The translations under genes and the position numbers were made by a program. DNA of 64,000 bases from Streptococcus cristatus (GTDB taxonomy: Bacteria; Bacillota; Bacilli; Lactobacillales; Streptococcaceae): positions 16,893 through 80,892 of the forward strand of contig NZ_RJPT01000005.1 in NCBI RefSeq assembly GCF_003943515.1. The letters run 5' to 3'. Each line of letters starts with the position of its first letter. Position 1 is the first letter of the stretch. Of the stretch, positions 27,065-35,669 are shown piece by piece. The notes under the pieces were generated by a model. It did no database searches. It saw only the letters and a program-made list of their open reading frames with translations, and was not told the DNA's origin.

Positions 27065-28771
27065 ATGAAGAAAATACTGCTCAGACTAATGTTCCTTGCA
27101 ATGTTAGTTGCTCTTTTGCCTGTTCATGTGGCACAAGCGTGTTCTGCTTTTATTGTCGGTAAAGATCTGACAGCAGATGGCTCTACTCTATTTGGTCGGA
27201 CAGAGGACTATCCATACGCCCCTGACGGTGGTCGGCACAATCAAAACTATGTAGTTGTGCCAGCTAAGACCTATAAAGATGGCGATAAGATAGAAGATGA
27301 GTCAAATGGCTTTACCTATCCGCATTTGGCGAATGAAATGAAATACACAGCTGTCTACGACTCTGATCGTGACAACGGAAGTAACGGAAACTTCGCTGCG
27401 CATGGCTTTAATGAACTTGGTGTAGCTATGACAGCGACCGTTTCAGCAACACCAAATGATAAAGTGCTAAAAGAAGATCCACTTGTAAAAGATGGTCTTC
27501 CAGAAGCATCATTAGTTGACCTTGCTTTGCCTCGTGCAAAAACAGCACGTGAAGTTATTGAGACAGTTGCGAAAGTTCTGGACGATAAAGGGTCAGCAGA
27601 AGGAAATATCATCGTTGCAGCAGATAAGAATGAGCTATGGTATATGGAAATCCTGTCTGGTCACCAATACGTAGCCATCAAATTCCCAACGAATAAGTAT
27701 GCTGTCTTTGCGAACACTTACTATCTTGGTCACGTTGACTTGAACGATAAGGAAAATGTCATTGCTTCTAAAGATGTGGAAGAAGTAGCTAAAAAAGCAG
27801 ACAACTATAAGACTGATAAAGATGGCAACTTCATGATTGCTAAATCTTACGGACCTGATGAATATATGGAACGTAACCGTTCACGTACCTATGCAGGTAT
27901 CAAGTGGATGGATCCACAAGCAAAAGTAAATTATGACGATGAGGCTTTTGATCTCTTGCGTGAACCAACTGATCCAAATAAGAAATACACTGTTCATGAT
28001 GTAATTGCTGAGCAACGGGATCGTTTTGAAACTTTGCCACAATATAAAGCAGATGACTTAGTTGAAGTCGGTAAGAAGATCGATGGCAATGTTTACAAAT
28101 ATGCGCTAGGTAACGAAAACGTAATCGACGCCCACGTTTATCAAATCAAACCAAACCTACCAAATGCCTTTGGCGGTGTTATGTGGCTGGGTCTGGCACA
28201 AAGTCGCAACACACCATATGTACCATTCTATGGTAATGTAGAAGATACTTACGAAGCTTTCAAGAACCGTTCTACTAAATATGACGGAAAATCTTGGTAT
28301 TGGACTGTTTGGCATATTGACCAAATGGTTATGAAATATCCAGAAATCTTTGGTAACAGTATCCAAGAAAAATGGAAAGAAAAAGAAGCTGAATGGGATA
28401 AAGAACAGACCGAACGTGATGCCAAATATGCAAACTACACAGATGAACAAGCCAAAGCCGCTGGACCAGAAGTGACGAAGGAAGCCTTGGAACGCTCAGA
28501 AAAAATCTTTAAGGAAATCAAAGCAGTCGAAGCAGAGATGGAAGAAAAGATTAAGAAGGAAAAAGGTAAAGATGCAGATCTTGTCTATACAGGCTATAAT
28601 AAAGCAAACCTCCTAGCAGAAGCAGAAAAAGGAAAATCAGCGGACAAAGCTAGCGATACGAAGAAAGATAGCTCAAGTCAAACTACTTGGATTGTCATCG
28701 GCGTATTGGTTGTGCTAGTTGGTGGATTCTTCGGATACAAACAATTTAATAAGAAGAAGGAGGAAGAATAA
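27065..28771 (+). CDS. secreted, membrane-anchored C69-family dipeptidase
   Basis: 568 residues. The signal peptide (1-25) ends VAQA; the next residue, Cys26 (CSAF), becomes the N-terminal nucleophile typical of peptidase family C69 (PepD) Ntn-hydrolases. Catalytic domain to about residue 430, then a Lys/Glu-rich helical region, and a C-terminal membrane helix (TTWIVIGVLVVLVGGFFGY) with a lysine tail instead of LPXTG. Other streptococci have such surface dipeptidases, probably used for peptide nutrition. The cre site over the promoter suggests expression when sugar is low. Monocistronic. Confidence 0.85.
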   Translation: MKKILLRLMFLAMLVALLPVHVAQACSAFIVGKDLTADGSTLFGRTEDYPYAPDGGRHNQNYVVVPAKTYKDGDKIEDESNGFTYPHLANEMKYTAVYDSDRDNGSNGNFAAHGFNELGVAMTATVSATPNDKVLKEDPLVKDGLPEASLVDLALPRAKTAREVIETVAKVLDDKGSAEGNIIVAADKNELWYMEILSGHQYVAIKFPTNKYAVFANTYYLGHVDLNDKENVIASKDVEEVAKKADNYKTDKDGNFMIAKSYGPDEYMERNRSRTYAGIKWMDPQAKVNYDDEAFDLLREPTDPNKKYTVHDVIAEQRDRFETLPQYKADDLVEVGKKIDGNVYKYALGNENVIDAHVYQIKPNLPNAFGGVMWLGLAQSRNTPYVPFYGNVEDTYEAFKNRSTKYDGKSWYWTVWHIDQMVMKYPEIFGNSIQEKWKEKEAEWDKEQTERDAKYANYTDEQAKAAGPEVTKEALERSEKIFKEIKAVEAEMEEKIKKEKGKDADLVYTGYNKANLLAEAEKGKSADKASDTKKDSSSQTTWIVIGVLVVLVGGFFGYKQFNKKKEEE

Positions 28772-28783
28772 ATTTTGAAAGAA

Positions 28784-28814
28784 AAGCTAGAAGTTTAAGA
28801 CTTCTGGCTTTTTT
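28784..28814 (+). terminator. intrinsic terminator after the dipeptidase gene
   Basis: AAGCTAGAAGT pairs with ACTTCTGGCTT (one G-U) across a 5-nt loop, then a T-run. Confidence 0.8.
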
Positions 28815-28979
28815 CCTCTCTCAGATAATAAACCTATATTCTAAAATACTTAGTAAGGAGATGAGGATAGAAGATTAGAATTGTCAAAAAACTAGGCTTC
28901 ATCTTGCTTTTAGCAGTAAATTGCTATAAAATAGATAGGGTTAAACATCAATACTTTTATATTGCAAATAGGAGAAAAG

Positions 28980-30266
28980 ATGACAAAAAAATTAAAACGT
29001 CCAGAGGTGCTTTCACCAGCTGGTACGTTAGAAAAGTTGAAAGTAGCTGTTCGCTATGGAGCAGATGCTGTTTTTATTGGTGGTCAAGCCTATGGTTTGC
29101 GCAGTCGTGCGGGGAACTTCACTTTTGAGCAAATGGAAGAAGGTGTCCAATTTGCGGCTGAGCATGGTGCCAAGGTCTATGTAGCGGCCAATATGGTCAT
29201 GCACGAAGGAAATGAGGCTGGAGCTGGAGAATGGTTCCGTCGTTTGAGAGACATTGGAATCGCGGCTGTTATTGTTTCTGACCCAGCCTTGATTGCGATT
29301 GCAGCATCAGAAGCACCTGGTCTGGAAATCCACCTATCGACTCAGGCTAGTGCGACCAACTATGAAACGCTTGAGTTTTGGAAGAACTTAGGCTTGACTC
29401 GTGTTGTCCTAGCTCGCGAAGTTTCTATGGCTGAGCTGGCAGAAATTCGCCGACGGACTGACGTTGAAATCGAAGCCTTTGTTCATGGAGCGATGTGTAT
29501 TTCCTACTCCGGCCGCTGTACGTTATCCAATCACATGAGTATGCGCGACGCTAACCGCGGCGGTTGTTCGCAATCTTGTCGCTGGAAATATGATTTGTAT
29601 GACATGCCTTTCGGACAAGAACGTAAGAGCTTGAAGGGTGAAATTCCAGAAGAATTTTCTATGTCAGCTGTTGATATGTCCATGATTGACCGCATTCCTG
29701 ATATGATTGAAAATGGTGTTGATAGCTTGAAAATCGAAGGTCGGATGAAGTCTATTCACTACGTTTCAACGGTGACTAATTGCTACAAAGCAGCTGTGGA
29801 CGCCTATTTGGAAAGCCCAGAAAAGTTTGAATCTATTAAGCAAGATCTAGTAGATGAAATGTGGAAAGTAGCCCAACGTGAGCTGGCAACTGGCTTTTAC
29901 TATCATACGCCAACTGAGAATGAGCAGCTTTTCGGGGCCCGTCGTAAGATTCCAGAATACAAATTTGTAGCAGAAGTAGTTGCTTATGATGAGGCTACAC
30001 AAACTGCGACTATTCGCCAGCGGAATGTCATCCATGAAGGCGATCAGGTGGAATTCTATGGACCTGGTTTCCGCCATTTTGAAACCTATATTACTGATCT
30101 CCATGATGAAAAAGGGAATAAGATTGACCGTGCGCCAAACCCAATGGAATTACTGACGATTACAGTTCCGCAGCCAGTCCAACCTGGTGACATGGTCCGT
30201 ACCCGCAAGGAAGGTTTAATCAATTTGTATAAAGAGGATGGCACTAGTGTGACTGTTCGGGCTTAA
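28980..30266 (+). CDS. trhP: U32-family protein, tRNA hydroxylation (TrhP-like)
   Basis: 428 residues from ATG 28980, behind AGGAG. The U32 signature covers VEIEAFVHGAMCISYSGRC (about residues 162-180), followed by the cysteine cluster GGCSQSC. U32 proteins labelled peptidases or collagenases are now known in Escherichia coli and Bacillus as TrhP/TrhO-type factors that hydroxylate wobble uridine 34 using prephenate-derived chemistry. The mo5U methyltransferase that would act next is encoded at 4383-5066. Only one U32 gene is in the window; Bacillus has two. Confidence 0.85.
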   Translation: MTKKLKRPEVLSPAGTLEKLKVAVRYGADAVFIGGQAYGLRSRAGNFTFEQMEEGVQFAAEHGAKVYVAANMVMHEGNEAGAGEWFRRLRDIGIAAVIVSDPALIAIAASEAPGLEIHLSTQASATNYETLEFWKNLGLTRVVLAREVSMAELAEIRRRTDVEIEAFVHGAMCISYSGRCTLSNHMSMRDANRGGCSQSCRWKYDLYDMPFGQERKSLKGEIPEEFSMSAVDMSMIDRIPDMIENGVDSLKIEGRMKSIHYVSTVTNCYKAAVDAYLESPEKFESIKQDLVDEMWKVAQRELATGFYYHTPTENEQLFGARRKIPEYKFVAEVVAYDEATQTATIRQRNVIHEGDQVEFYGPGFRHFETYITDLHDEKGNKIDRAPNPMELLTITVPQPVQPGDMVRTRKEGLINLYKEDGTSVTVRA

Positions 30267-30381
30267 TCAGGCGCGAAAGTTGGAGCAATGTGCTTATCAA
30301 GTAGATATTGCCTACATGGTGGATACGAATTGATAACGGAAGTCCTTATTCTAAAAATTCAGCCATTGGCTTTAAAAATAA

Positions 30382-30420
30382 AACTCTTCAAATCGCTTTG
30401 GATTTGAAGAGTTATTTTTT
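30382..30420. terminator. bidirectional terminator between trhP and a minus-strand gene
   Basis: A perfect 13-bp stem, AACTCTTCAAATC with GATTTGAAGAGTT, 6-nt loop, T-run on the right. The right arm contains the stop codon of the minus-strand gene. Confidence 0.85.
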
Positions 30421-30753
30421 GGATTTGCGGCTTTCGAGCCGAATATCTTTTCTCTGGGCTTCACGGATGTTATTGGGAACTAGACTGATGCGATGGATAT
30501 CAGGCACACGGATGATGGTCGTCATGCTTTTTTTGAAATTCTTGACAATCAACTGCTGGCGGTCACGGTCATATTTGACAATATCTCCAGTAAAATTCTT
30601 ATCCAGAAAAATAACATGGACACCAGAATTTTTTCGAAGAGCCAAGTCAATGGTCTGCAGGATGTGACTGTTGTCATCCTCTTCCTTATTCGTCTTTTTA
30701 TAATTGATAAACTCATTCGTCTTTTGTAAAATCATTTCGAGATATTTTTTCAT
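30412..30753 (-). CDS. hypothetical small cytoplasmic protein
   Basis: 113 residues starting MKKYLEMILQKTNEF; GGAG lies 9 nt upstream on the minus strand, so ATG at 30753 is preferred over the longer start at 30768. N-terminal helix, then a beta-rich stretch (VHVIFLDKNFTGDIVKYD, TTIIRVPDIHRISLV) and a basic tail. The beta part recalls SH3-like YolD-type domains, but I would not assign a family. Ends inside the shared terminator. Confidence 0.6.
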   Translation of the reverse strand: MKKYLEMILQKTNEFINYKKTNKEEDDNSHILQTIDLALRKNSGVHVIFLDKNFTGDIVKYDRDRQQLIVKNFKKSMTTIIRVPDIHRISLVPNNIREAQRKDIRLESRKSKK

Positions 30754-30819
30754 AGATAAAATCTCCATAACTTGTTACAATATATTATATAATAAAATAA
30801 TTAAAAAAGTAAAATCTTT

Positions 30820-30827
30820 TACGAATA
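30820..30827 (+). promoter_or_regulatory. ComX cin-box upstream of the PC4 gene
   Basis: Perfect TACGAATA in the T-rich context TCTTTTACGAATA, 31 bp before the ATG. With the coiA site (1554-1561) it is one of two perfect plus-strand copies I found next to competence genes. Confidence 0.85.
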
Positions 30828-30857
30828 ATGAGATAGAAAGTAGAAAAGAGGTAAAGT

Positions 30858-31073
30858 ATGGCAGATTTTAAATTTGAAATCGAGGAAAAATTGCTCGTTT
30901 TATCAGAAAATGAAAAAGGTTGGACCAAGGAACTCAACCGCGTAAGTTTTAACGGTGCGCCTGCCAAGTACGATATTCGCACTTGGAGTCCTGGCCACAG
31001 CAAGATGGGCAAGGGAATTACCCTTTCCAATGAAGAGTTTCAAGTTCTTTTGGATGCATTTAAAAATGGATAG
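30858..31073 (+). CDS. PC4-like ssDNA-binding protein (YdbC family, SP_0782-like)
   Basis: 71 residues. FEIEEKLLVLSENEKGW, FNGAPAKYDIRTWSPGHSKM and GITLSNEEFQVLLD form the PC4-like fold of the YdbC family. The pneumococcal homologue SP_0782 is a competence-induced single-stranded DNA-binding protein linked to transformation. The cin-box directly upstream supports the same role here: expression in competence and contact with incoming DNA. In pneumococcus SP_0782 is likewise followed by bioY, gor and the MacAB-like genes. The stop codon lies within a terminator stem shared with bioY. Confidence 0.9.
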   Translation: MADFKFEIEEKLLVLSENEKGWTKELNRVSFNGAPAKYDIRTWSPGHSKMGKGITLSNEEFQVLLDAFKNG

Positions 31074-31094
31074 ACGCAAAGTCTATCCGTTTTT
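31068..31094. terminator. shared terminator of the convergent PC4 and bioY genes
   Basis: GGATAGAC pairs with GTCTATCC around GCAAA, with T-rich sequence on the right. The PC4 stop (31071-31073) is in the left arm and the bioY stop (31083-31085) in the right arm. Confidence 0.85.
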
Positions 31095-31631
31095 ATTGTC
31101 TGAAAAATAGGGATGAAAAGCCAGACTCCTAAACATAGGAATGCTGATGAGCGTGATTGCGACAATTTTTAAAAGATCGGGAAGAATGAAAGGTGTGACA
31201 CCAACAGCAATGGCTTTAGAAAATCCCATGTTAGCCAGAAAATGAAGTCCGATTACGCCACCGATAAAAACCAGTGCATCTCCGAGCAAGTTAGCCAAAA
31301 GGATCGTGTAAAACTTGCTATCCTGGCTTGTCAGACTGGAAGTAATCAGCGCAAAGAGCAGATATGCCCAAAGGTAGCCCGCGCTTGGACCAATAAGTGC
31401 TTGAAATCCACCGCTTCCTCCGGCAAATACCGGCAGACCAATAGCTCCTAGCAGCAGATAAAGCAGCACAGACAAGACAGCCTCGCGGGTTTTAAAAATG
31501 GTTGCAATTAAACCTACAGCAAAGGTCTGTAGAGTAATGGGAATCGGTCCAATGGAGAAACTAAACTGAGACAGCACAGTCAATATGGCAGCACCGATTG
31601 CAGGGAGAATGAATGAAAAGGATTTGTTCAT
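31083..31631 (-). CDS. bioY: biotin transporter BioY
   Basis: 182 residues, six membrane helices. S-component of an ECF-type transporter that imports biotin. Family features: N-terminal IGPIPITLQTFAVGL and the glycine-rich LGAIGLPVFAGGSGG. The energising EcfA/T components are not in this window. GAGG lies 9 nt before the start codon. A weak promoter (TTGACT, 16 bp, TAAAAT on the minus strand) and a TATTTTAAAATA palindrome lie upstream, but no known biotin-repressor site was recognised. Confidence 0.9.
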   Translation of the reverse strand: MNKSFSFILPAIGAAILTVLSQFSFSIGPIPITLQTFAVGLIATIFKTREAVLSVLLYLLLGAIGLPVFAGGSGGFQALIGPSAGYLWAYLLFALITSSLTSQDSKFYTILLANLLGDALVFIGGVIGLHFLANMGFSKAIAVGVTPFILPDLLKIVAITLISIPMFRSLAFHPYFSDNKNG

Positions 31632-31724
31632 AATAGTAAACCTCTTTTTTAAAATATGGTAACTATTTTAAAATAAAATAAAAAAAAGTCAAGTCTTTTT
31701 ACATCAGACTAGACAGTTGTTTGT

Positions 31725-31835
31725 TTATTTCCGCTTTTTGCGGCTCCGAATGAGGAGGAAGATAAAGGCGATTAACCCAAAAATATTAAAGAAAATAATT
31801 CCCAGAGCTGCTAATAATTTTTTCGATTTGCTCAT
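31725..31835 (-). CDS. 36-residue single-pass membrane protein
   Basis: Too short for routine gene finding but well formed. ATG at 31833-31835 on the minus strand follows AGGGGATTGGAA, and the product has a basic N-terminus (MSKSKK), one hydrophobic helix (LLAALGIIFFNIFGLIAFIF) and a basic C-terminus (RSRKKRK). Located upstream of bioY on the same strand. Function unknown. Confidence 0.5.
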   Translation of the reverse strand: MSKSKKLLAALGIIFFNIFGLIAFIFLLIRSRKKRK

Positions 31836-32002
31836 TTCCAATCCCCTTTCTCTTAGTATTTCTTCTTATCATATCAAAAATTCCTCTTCTTGAATAGCAG
31901 AAAGTGTAAAAGATAGCTGGCAAGTAAATACAGCAAAAAAATAAGACTGTCTTGAAAAGTTACAATTCATAAGCTTGTTTAGAATAAGTGACCCAGCCGA
32001 AT

Positions 32003-32035
32003 AAAAAAGAGGAAGATTCTTTACATAAATCTTCC
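32003..32035 (-). terminator. intrinsic terminator, minus strand, downstream of gor
   Basis: GGAAGATT pairs with AATCTTCC, with TCTTTTTT following on the minus strand. It lies about 240 nt beyond the gor stop, so gor may have a long 3' UTR. The gap 31836-32272 also holds the direct repeat and hairpin described under findings. Confidence 0.65.
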
Positions 32036-32272
32036 CTAATTTTAGAATTAATTTAGAATTTCTTGAATGATAATTGAATTTTATGCTTTAAAATAAAGTA
32101 AGAAGTCAAAGAATAAATCCAGATAGTGTGACTAGCTCTATCCAAATGGCATAAGACTTCTTTCTTACAAAAATGTAAGATAAAAATCAAAAATGAAAGG
32201 ATAAGTTATGGTTGCCTTCTCTTCTTTATTTTATGATAATAATGAGCTTTAGAAAGGCCAAAGAAGAAGCTT

Positions 32273-33622
32273 TTAGCGCATGGTGACAAATTCTTCGGAG
32301 CCGGTTGGGTGGATGGCAACGGTAGCGTCGAAATCGGCTTTGGTAGCTCCCATCTTAATAGCAACGGCGAAGCCCTGAATCATTTCATCTACGCCATAGC
32401 CAATGCCGTGGAGGCCGACAACTTTTTCATCGTGACCAGCAGTGATAAGCTTAAACTTGGCCTGCTGGCGGTGCTGGGTGACAGCTGAGTACATAGAGGT
32501 AAAGCTAGAGGTGTAGACATGAATTTGCTCAACACCATAATCTCGAACAGCTTCTTCCTCCGTCAGCCCCACTGTTCCAATAGCGGGATGGGAGAAGACG
32601 ACAGTAGGAATCGTTGAGTAATCCATCTTGGCATCTGTCTTGCCGTTAAAGAGGCGCTCAGACAGGGTGCGTCCAGCCTTGATTGCTACTGGTGTCAGCT
32701 CTTTTTCGCCCGTCACATCGCCCAAGGCATAGATGCCAGGTACGACAGTATTTTGGTATTCATCCACAGCGATGAAGCCTCGGTCATTTAGGGTAACTCC
32801 TGCAGCATCAAGATTGAGCCCTTGGACATTTGGCTTGCGGCCAATAGCCCAAATAATCCGTTCGGCAATATGGCTACTGCCGTCTTGGAAGTAGAGTTGT
32901 AGTTGGCCATCGGCCAGTTTTTCCACTCGTTCGGGTATCTTGTGAGCATGAAGACTAGGACCAGATTTTTCCATCTCTGCCACCAATCCGTCAATCAGAT
33001 AACTATCGAAATTGCGGAGGGGACGGTCACGGCGGACAAAGAGATCCGTATTGACACCTAGAGTATGGAGGACACCAGCAAGCTCCACTGCGATATAGCC
33101 TGCTCCGACAACGGCAACAGACTTGGGAAGCTCTTCCCAAGCAAAGACATCATCAGAAGTCTCACCGTATTCGGCACCGGGAATCTGAGGAATGGCTGCA
33201 TGTGCACCTGTTGCAATGATGATGTGCTTGGCGCGAATCAATTCTCCATTGACTTCGACTGTATGCTTGTCAACGAAATGAGCGCGACCTTCGATCAGTT
33301 CAACGCCGTTGCGTTTGAAGCTTCCATCATAGGATGAACGAGCGCGGTCAATGTAGGCTTCCCGGTTTTTTCGCAAGGTAGCAAAGTCAAAGTGCTGATT
33401 TTCTGAAGTAAAGCCATAGTCTGGTCCATAGTGCTGGATGGCCTCGGCAATCTGAGCACCGTACCACATGATTTTTTTAGGGACACAACCGACATTGACA
33501 CAGGTTCCCCCTAATTTCTTTTCTTCAATGACAGCTGCCTTGGCACCATGTTCGCCAGCACGATTCATGGTAGCAATGCCCCCGCTACCCCCGCCAATTG
33601 CAATAATATCGAATTCTTTCAT
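32273..33622 (-). CDS. gor: glutathione-disulfide reductase
   Basis: 449 residues, class I FAD-dependent pyridine nucleotide-disulfide oxidoreductase. FAD motif [16 protein letters not shown] at the N-terminus, redox pair [16 protein letters not shown](P) motif [16 protein letters not shown]-terminal catalytic HPTGSEEFV. It keeps imported or synthesised glutathione reduced and helps resist oxidants. Single gene on the minus strand; same position as SP_0784 relative to bioY. Confidence 0.95.
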   Translation of the reverse strand: MKEFDIIAIGGGSGGIATMNRAGEHGAKAAVIEEKKLGGTCVNVGCVPKKIMWYGAQIAEAIQHYGPDYGFTSENQHFDFATLRKNREAYIDRARSSYDGSFKRNGVELIEGRAHFVDKHTVEVNGELIRAKHIIIATGAHAAIPQIPGAEYGETSDDVFAWEELPKSVAVVGAGYIAVELAGVLHTLGVNTDLFVRRDRPLRNFDSYLIDGLVAEMEKSGPSLHAHKIPERVEKLADGQLQLYFQDGSSHIAERIIWAIGRKPNVQGLNLDAAGVTLNDRGFIAVDEYQNTVVPGIYALGDVTGEKELTPVAIKAGRTLSERLFNGKTDAKMDYSTIPTVVFSHPAIGTVGLTEEEAVRDYGVEQIHVYTSSFTSMYSAVTQHRQQAKFKLITAGHDEKVVGLHGIGYGVDEMIQGFAVAIKMGATKADFDATVAIHPTGSEEFVTMR

Positions 33623-33760
33623 AGTTAGATAAAAGCTCCTTTAATCAATATGAAGTAATTGTACCTTTTTTAGAAAATGAATGCAAAAATCTGCTATGTT
33701 TTAGAGATTGATTCATGGTTTATGAAGGAAATCCGACCGTTCAGGGAATTTACTTCTTTT

Positions 33761-33791
33761 CCTATCACAATATGATAGGTTATGATATAAT
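33761..33791 (+). promoter_or_regulatory. promoter of the MacAB-like operon with a dyad at the -35
   Basis: TATAAT at 33786-33791. A perfect dyad, CCTATCA (33761-33767) and TGATAGG (33773-33779) with a 5-bp spacer, covers the -35 region. It could be an operator for a repressor or activator; no family is recognised. Confidence 0.6.
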
Positions 33792-33835
33792 GTAGTATAA
33801 AAGAAAAATGGTTTTCATCAAGAGGAGGAAAATAG

Positions 33836-34987
33836 ATGAAAAAGCTGAAAAAATGGCAGCTATTTAGTATTATCGGAGTTGCTGTTGTAGTTGTAGTAGG
33901 AGCAATTTCTGCAATGGTCCTGAGCAATCTTAGTTCTACCACAGAACCTAAGGAAGTTGCACCAATTGTGCAGCAGGCAAAAGAAGGTAGCATAGCCTCA
34001 TCTGTCCTGTTGACGGGGACCGTAACGGCTAACTCAGAGCAATATGTTTATTATGATGCTACCAAGGGCGACTTGGAGTCCGTCCTAGTCAATGTTGGCG
34101 ACCAAGTAGCTGTAGGCCAAGCACTTGTTCAATATAAGAGCACAGAAGCTCAAGCAAACTATGATGCCGCAGTTCGTGCTGTCAATAAGGCTGACCGTCA
34201 GATTAATGACTTACAGACAAATGGGACGACAGTAGAAAAAACTGGCGATGAAGAGACGGATAGTAAGTCCCTTGCTTCTGCTCAACGTACAGTCAATTCT
34301 CAACTGGCTGATTTGCGTGATGCACGTTCTGACGCTGTGGATAATATGAACAAGGCACAAGCTTTGTTAAATGCAGCGACTGTTACAAGCACTGTTGAGG
34401 GAACAGTAGTAGAAGTAAATCGCGATGTATCCAAATCAACAACAGGAACCAACCAAACCTTGGTGCATATTGTCAGCAACGGCAGTCTTCAAATCAAGGG
34501 AGAACTCTCTGAATACAATCTGGCTAATTTGTCAGTTGGACAAGAAGTAACCATTACCTCAAAAGTGTATCCAGATAAAAAATGGACAGGTAAAATTAGC
34601 TATATTTCCAACTATCCTAAGGATGGACAGCAAGCTTCATCAACTAATACAGGTGGCGCGGCTTCCTCTGTAAAATATCCATTTACAGTCGATATTACAA
34701 GTGAAATTGGTGATTTGAAGCAAGGTTTCTCTGTCAGCGTTGAAGTGAAAAACAATACAAAAGGGATTCTTGTACCGGCAAGCAGTATTATCTCAGACGG
34801 AGACAAGAACTACGTTTGGACTGTCGAAAAAGGTAAAGCAAAGAAAGTGGAAGTGACCTTAGGGAATGCTGATGCTGAAAATCAAGAAATCTCATCTGGT
34901 TTGACAAAAGACAGTAAAGTTATCACCAATCCAACAGATAGCTTGAAAGATGGTCAAGAGGTGAAAGCGGATGAAAAAACTCATTGA
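33836..34987 (+). CDS. efflux transporter adaptor subunit (MacA/HlyD-like)
   Basis: 383 residues. N-terminal membrane helix (about 9-31), then an extracellular adaptor: lipoyl-like half (VLVNVGDQVAVGQALVQY, matched by TVTSTVEGTVVEVNRDV), coiled-coil hairpin (about 115-185), beta-barrel and C-terminal domain. Partner of the ATPase and permease encoded next. Orthologous by order and features to pneumococcal SP_0785 (Spr0693), whose MacAB-like pump has been studied for peptide antibiotic resistance. Overlaps the ATPase gene by 17 bp. Confidence 0.88.
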   Translation: MKKLKKWQLFSIIGVAVVVVVGAISAMVLSNLSSTTEPKEVAPIVQQAKEGSIASSVLLTGTVTANSEQYVYYDATKGDLESVLVNVGDQVAVGQALVQYKSTEAQANYDAAVRAVNKADRQINDLQTNGTTVEKTGDEETDSKSLASAQRTVNSQLADLRDARSDAVDNMNKAQALLNAATVTSTVEGTVVEVNRDVSKSTTGTNQTLVHIVSNGSLQIKGELSEYNLANLSVGQEVTITSKVYPDKKWTGKISYISNYPKDGQQASSTNTGGAASSVKYPFTVDITSEIGDLKQGFSVSVEVKNNTKGILVPASSIISDGDKNYVWTVEKGKAKKVEVTLGNADAENQEISSGLTKDSKVITNPTDSLKDGQEVKADEKTH

Positions 34988-35669
34988 TCTACGGAATATT
35001 AATAAAACCTATCGGAATGGTGATCAAGAACTTAAAGTTTTAAAAAATATCAATTTGACAGTTGAAGAGGGCGAGTTTGTGGCTATCATGGGGCCGTCTG
35101 GTTCCGGGAAGTCCACCCTGATGAATATTATCGGGATGTTGGATCGTCCGTCTACTGGCGAGTATTTTTTAGGAAATGAAGATGTTGCAAACTTGGGTGA
35201 TAAGAAGTTAGCCAAGGTGCGAAATAATCAAATCGGCTTCGTTTTTCAGCAATTTTTCCTCTTATCTAAATTAAATGCCCTTCAAAATGTAGAACTCCCG
35301 CTGATTTATGCAGGGGCGTCACAAGGAAGTCGCAGAAATCTAGCTAAGCAGTATTTAGAAAAAGTAGATTTGGGTACTCGTATGACTCATTTGCCCTCAG
35401 AATTGTCTGGGGGGCAGAAGCAACGTGTTGCTATCGCGCGTGCCTTGGTAAATAATCCTTCGATTATTCTTGCTGACGAGCCGACAGGAGCCCTCGATAC
35501 CAAAACTGGAGAGCAAATCATGGAACTCTTGACGGAGTTGAACGCTGAAGGAAAAACGATTATCATGGTTACTCATGAACCTGAAATTGCTGCCTATGCT
35601 AAGCGTCAGATTGTCATTCGTGATGGAGTCATCTCTTCAGATAGTGCTGAGAAGGAGGAACGTGATTAA
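34971..35669 (+). CDS. ABC transporter ATP-binding protein (MacB/LolD-like)
   Basis: 232 residues. Walker A GPSGSGKST, signature LSGGQKQR, Walker B IILADEPTGALD, H-loop VTHEPEIA: all complete. Close to the LolD/MacB/FtsE group. Makes a pump with the adaptor and permease on either side; its stop codon overlaps the permease start by one base (TAATG). Confidence 0.93.
   Translation: MKKLIDLRNINKTYRNGDQELKVLKNINLTVEEGEFVAIMGPSGSGKSTLMNIIGMLDRPSTGEYFLGNEDVANLGDKKLAKVRNNQIGFVFQQFFLLSKLNALQNVELPLIYAGASQGSRRNLAKQYLEKVDLGTRMTHLPSELSGGQKQRVAIARALVNNPSIILADEPTGALDTKTGEQIMELLTELNAEGKTIIMVTHEPEIAAYAKRQIVIRDGVISSDSAEKEERD

Noticed and set aside
32208..32252. 14-codon ORF MVAFSSLFYDNNEL behind AAAGGATAAGTT
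   Set aside because: Too short to judge, and it lacks a signal-peptide or pheromone layout; kept only as part of the structured-gap finding.
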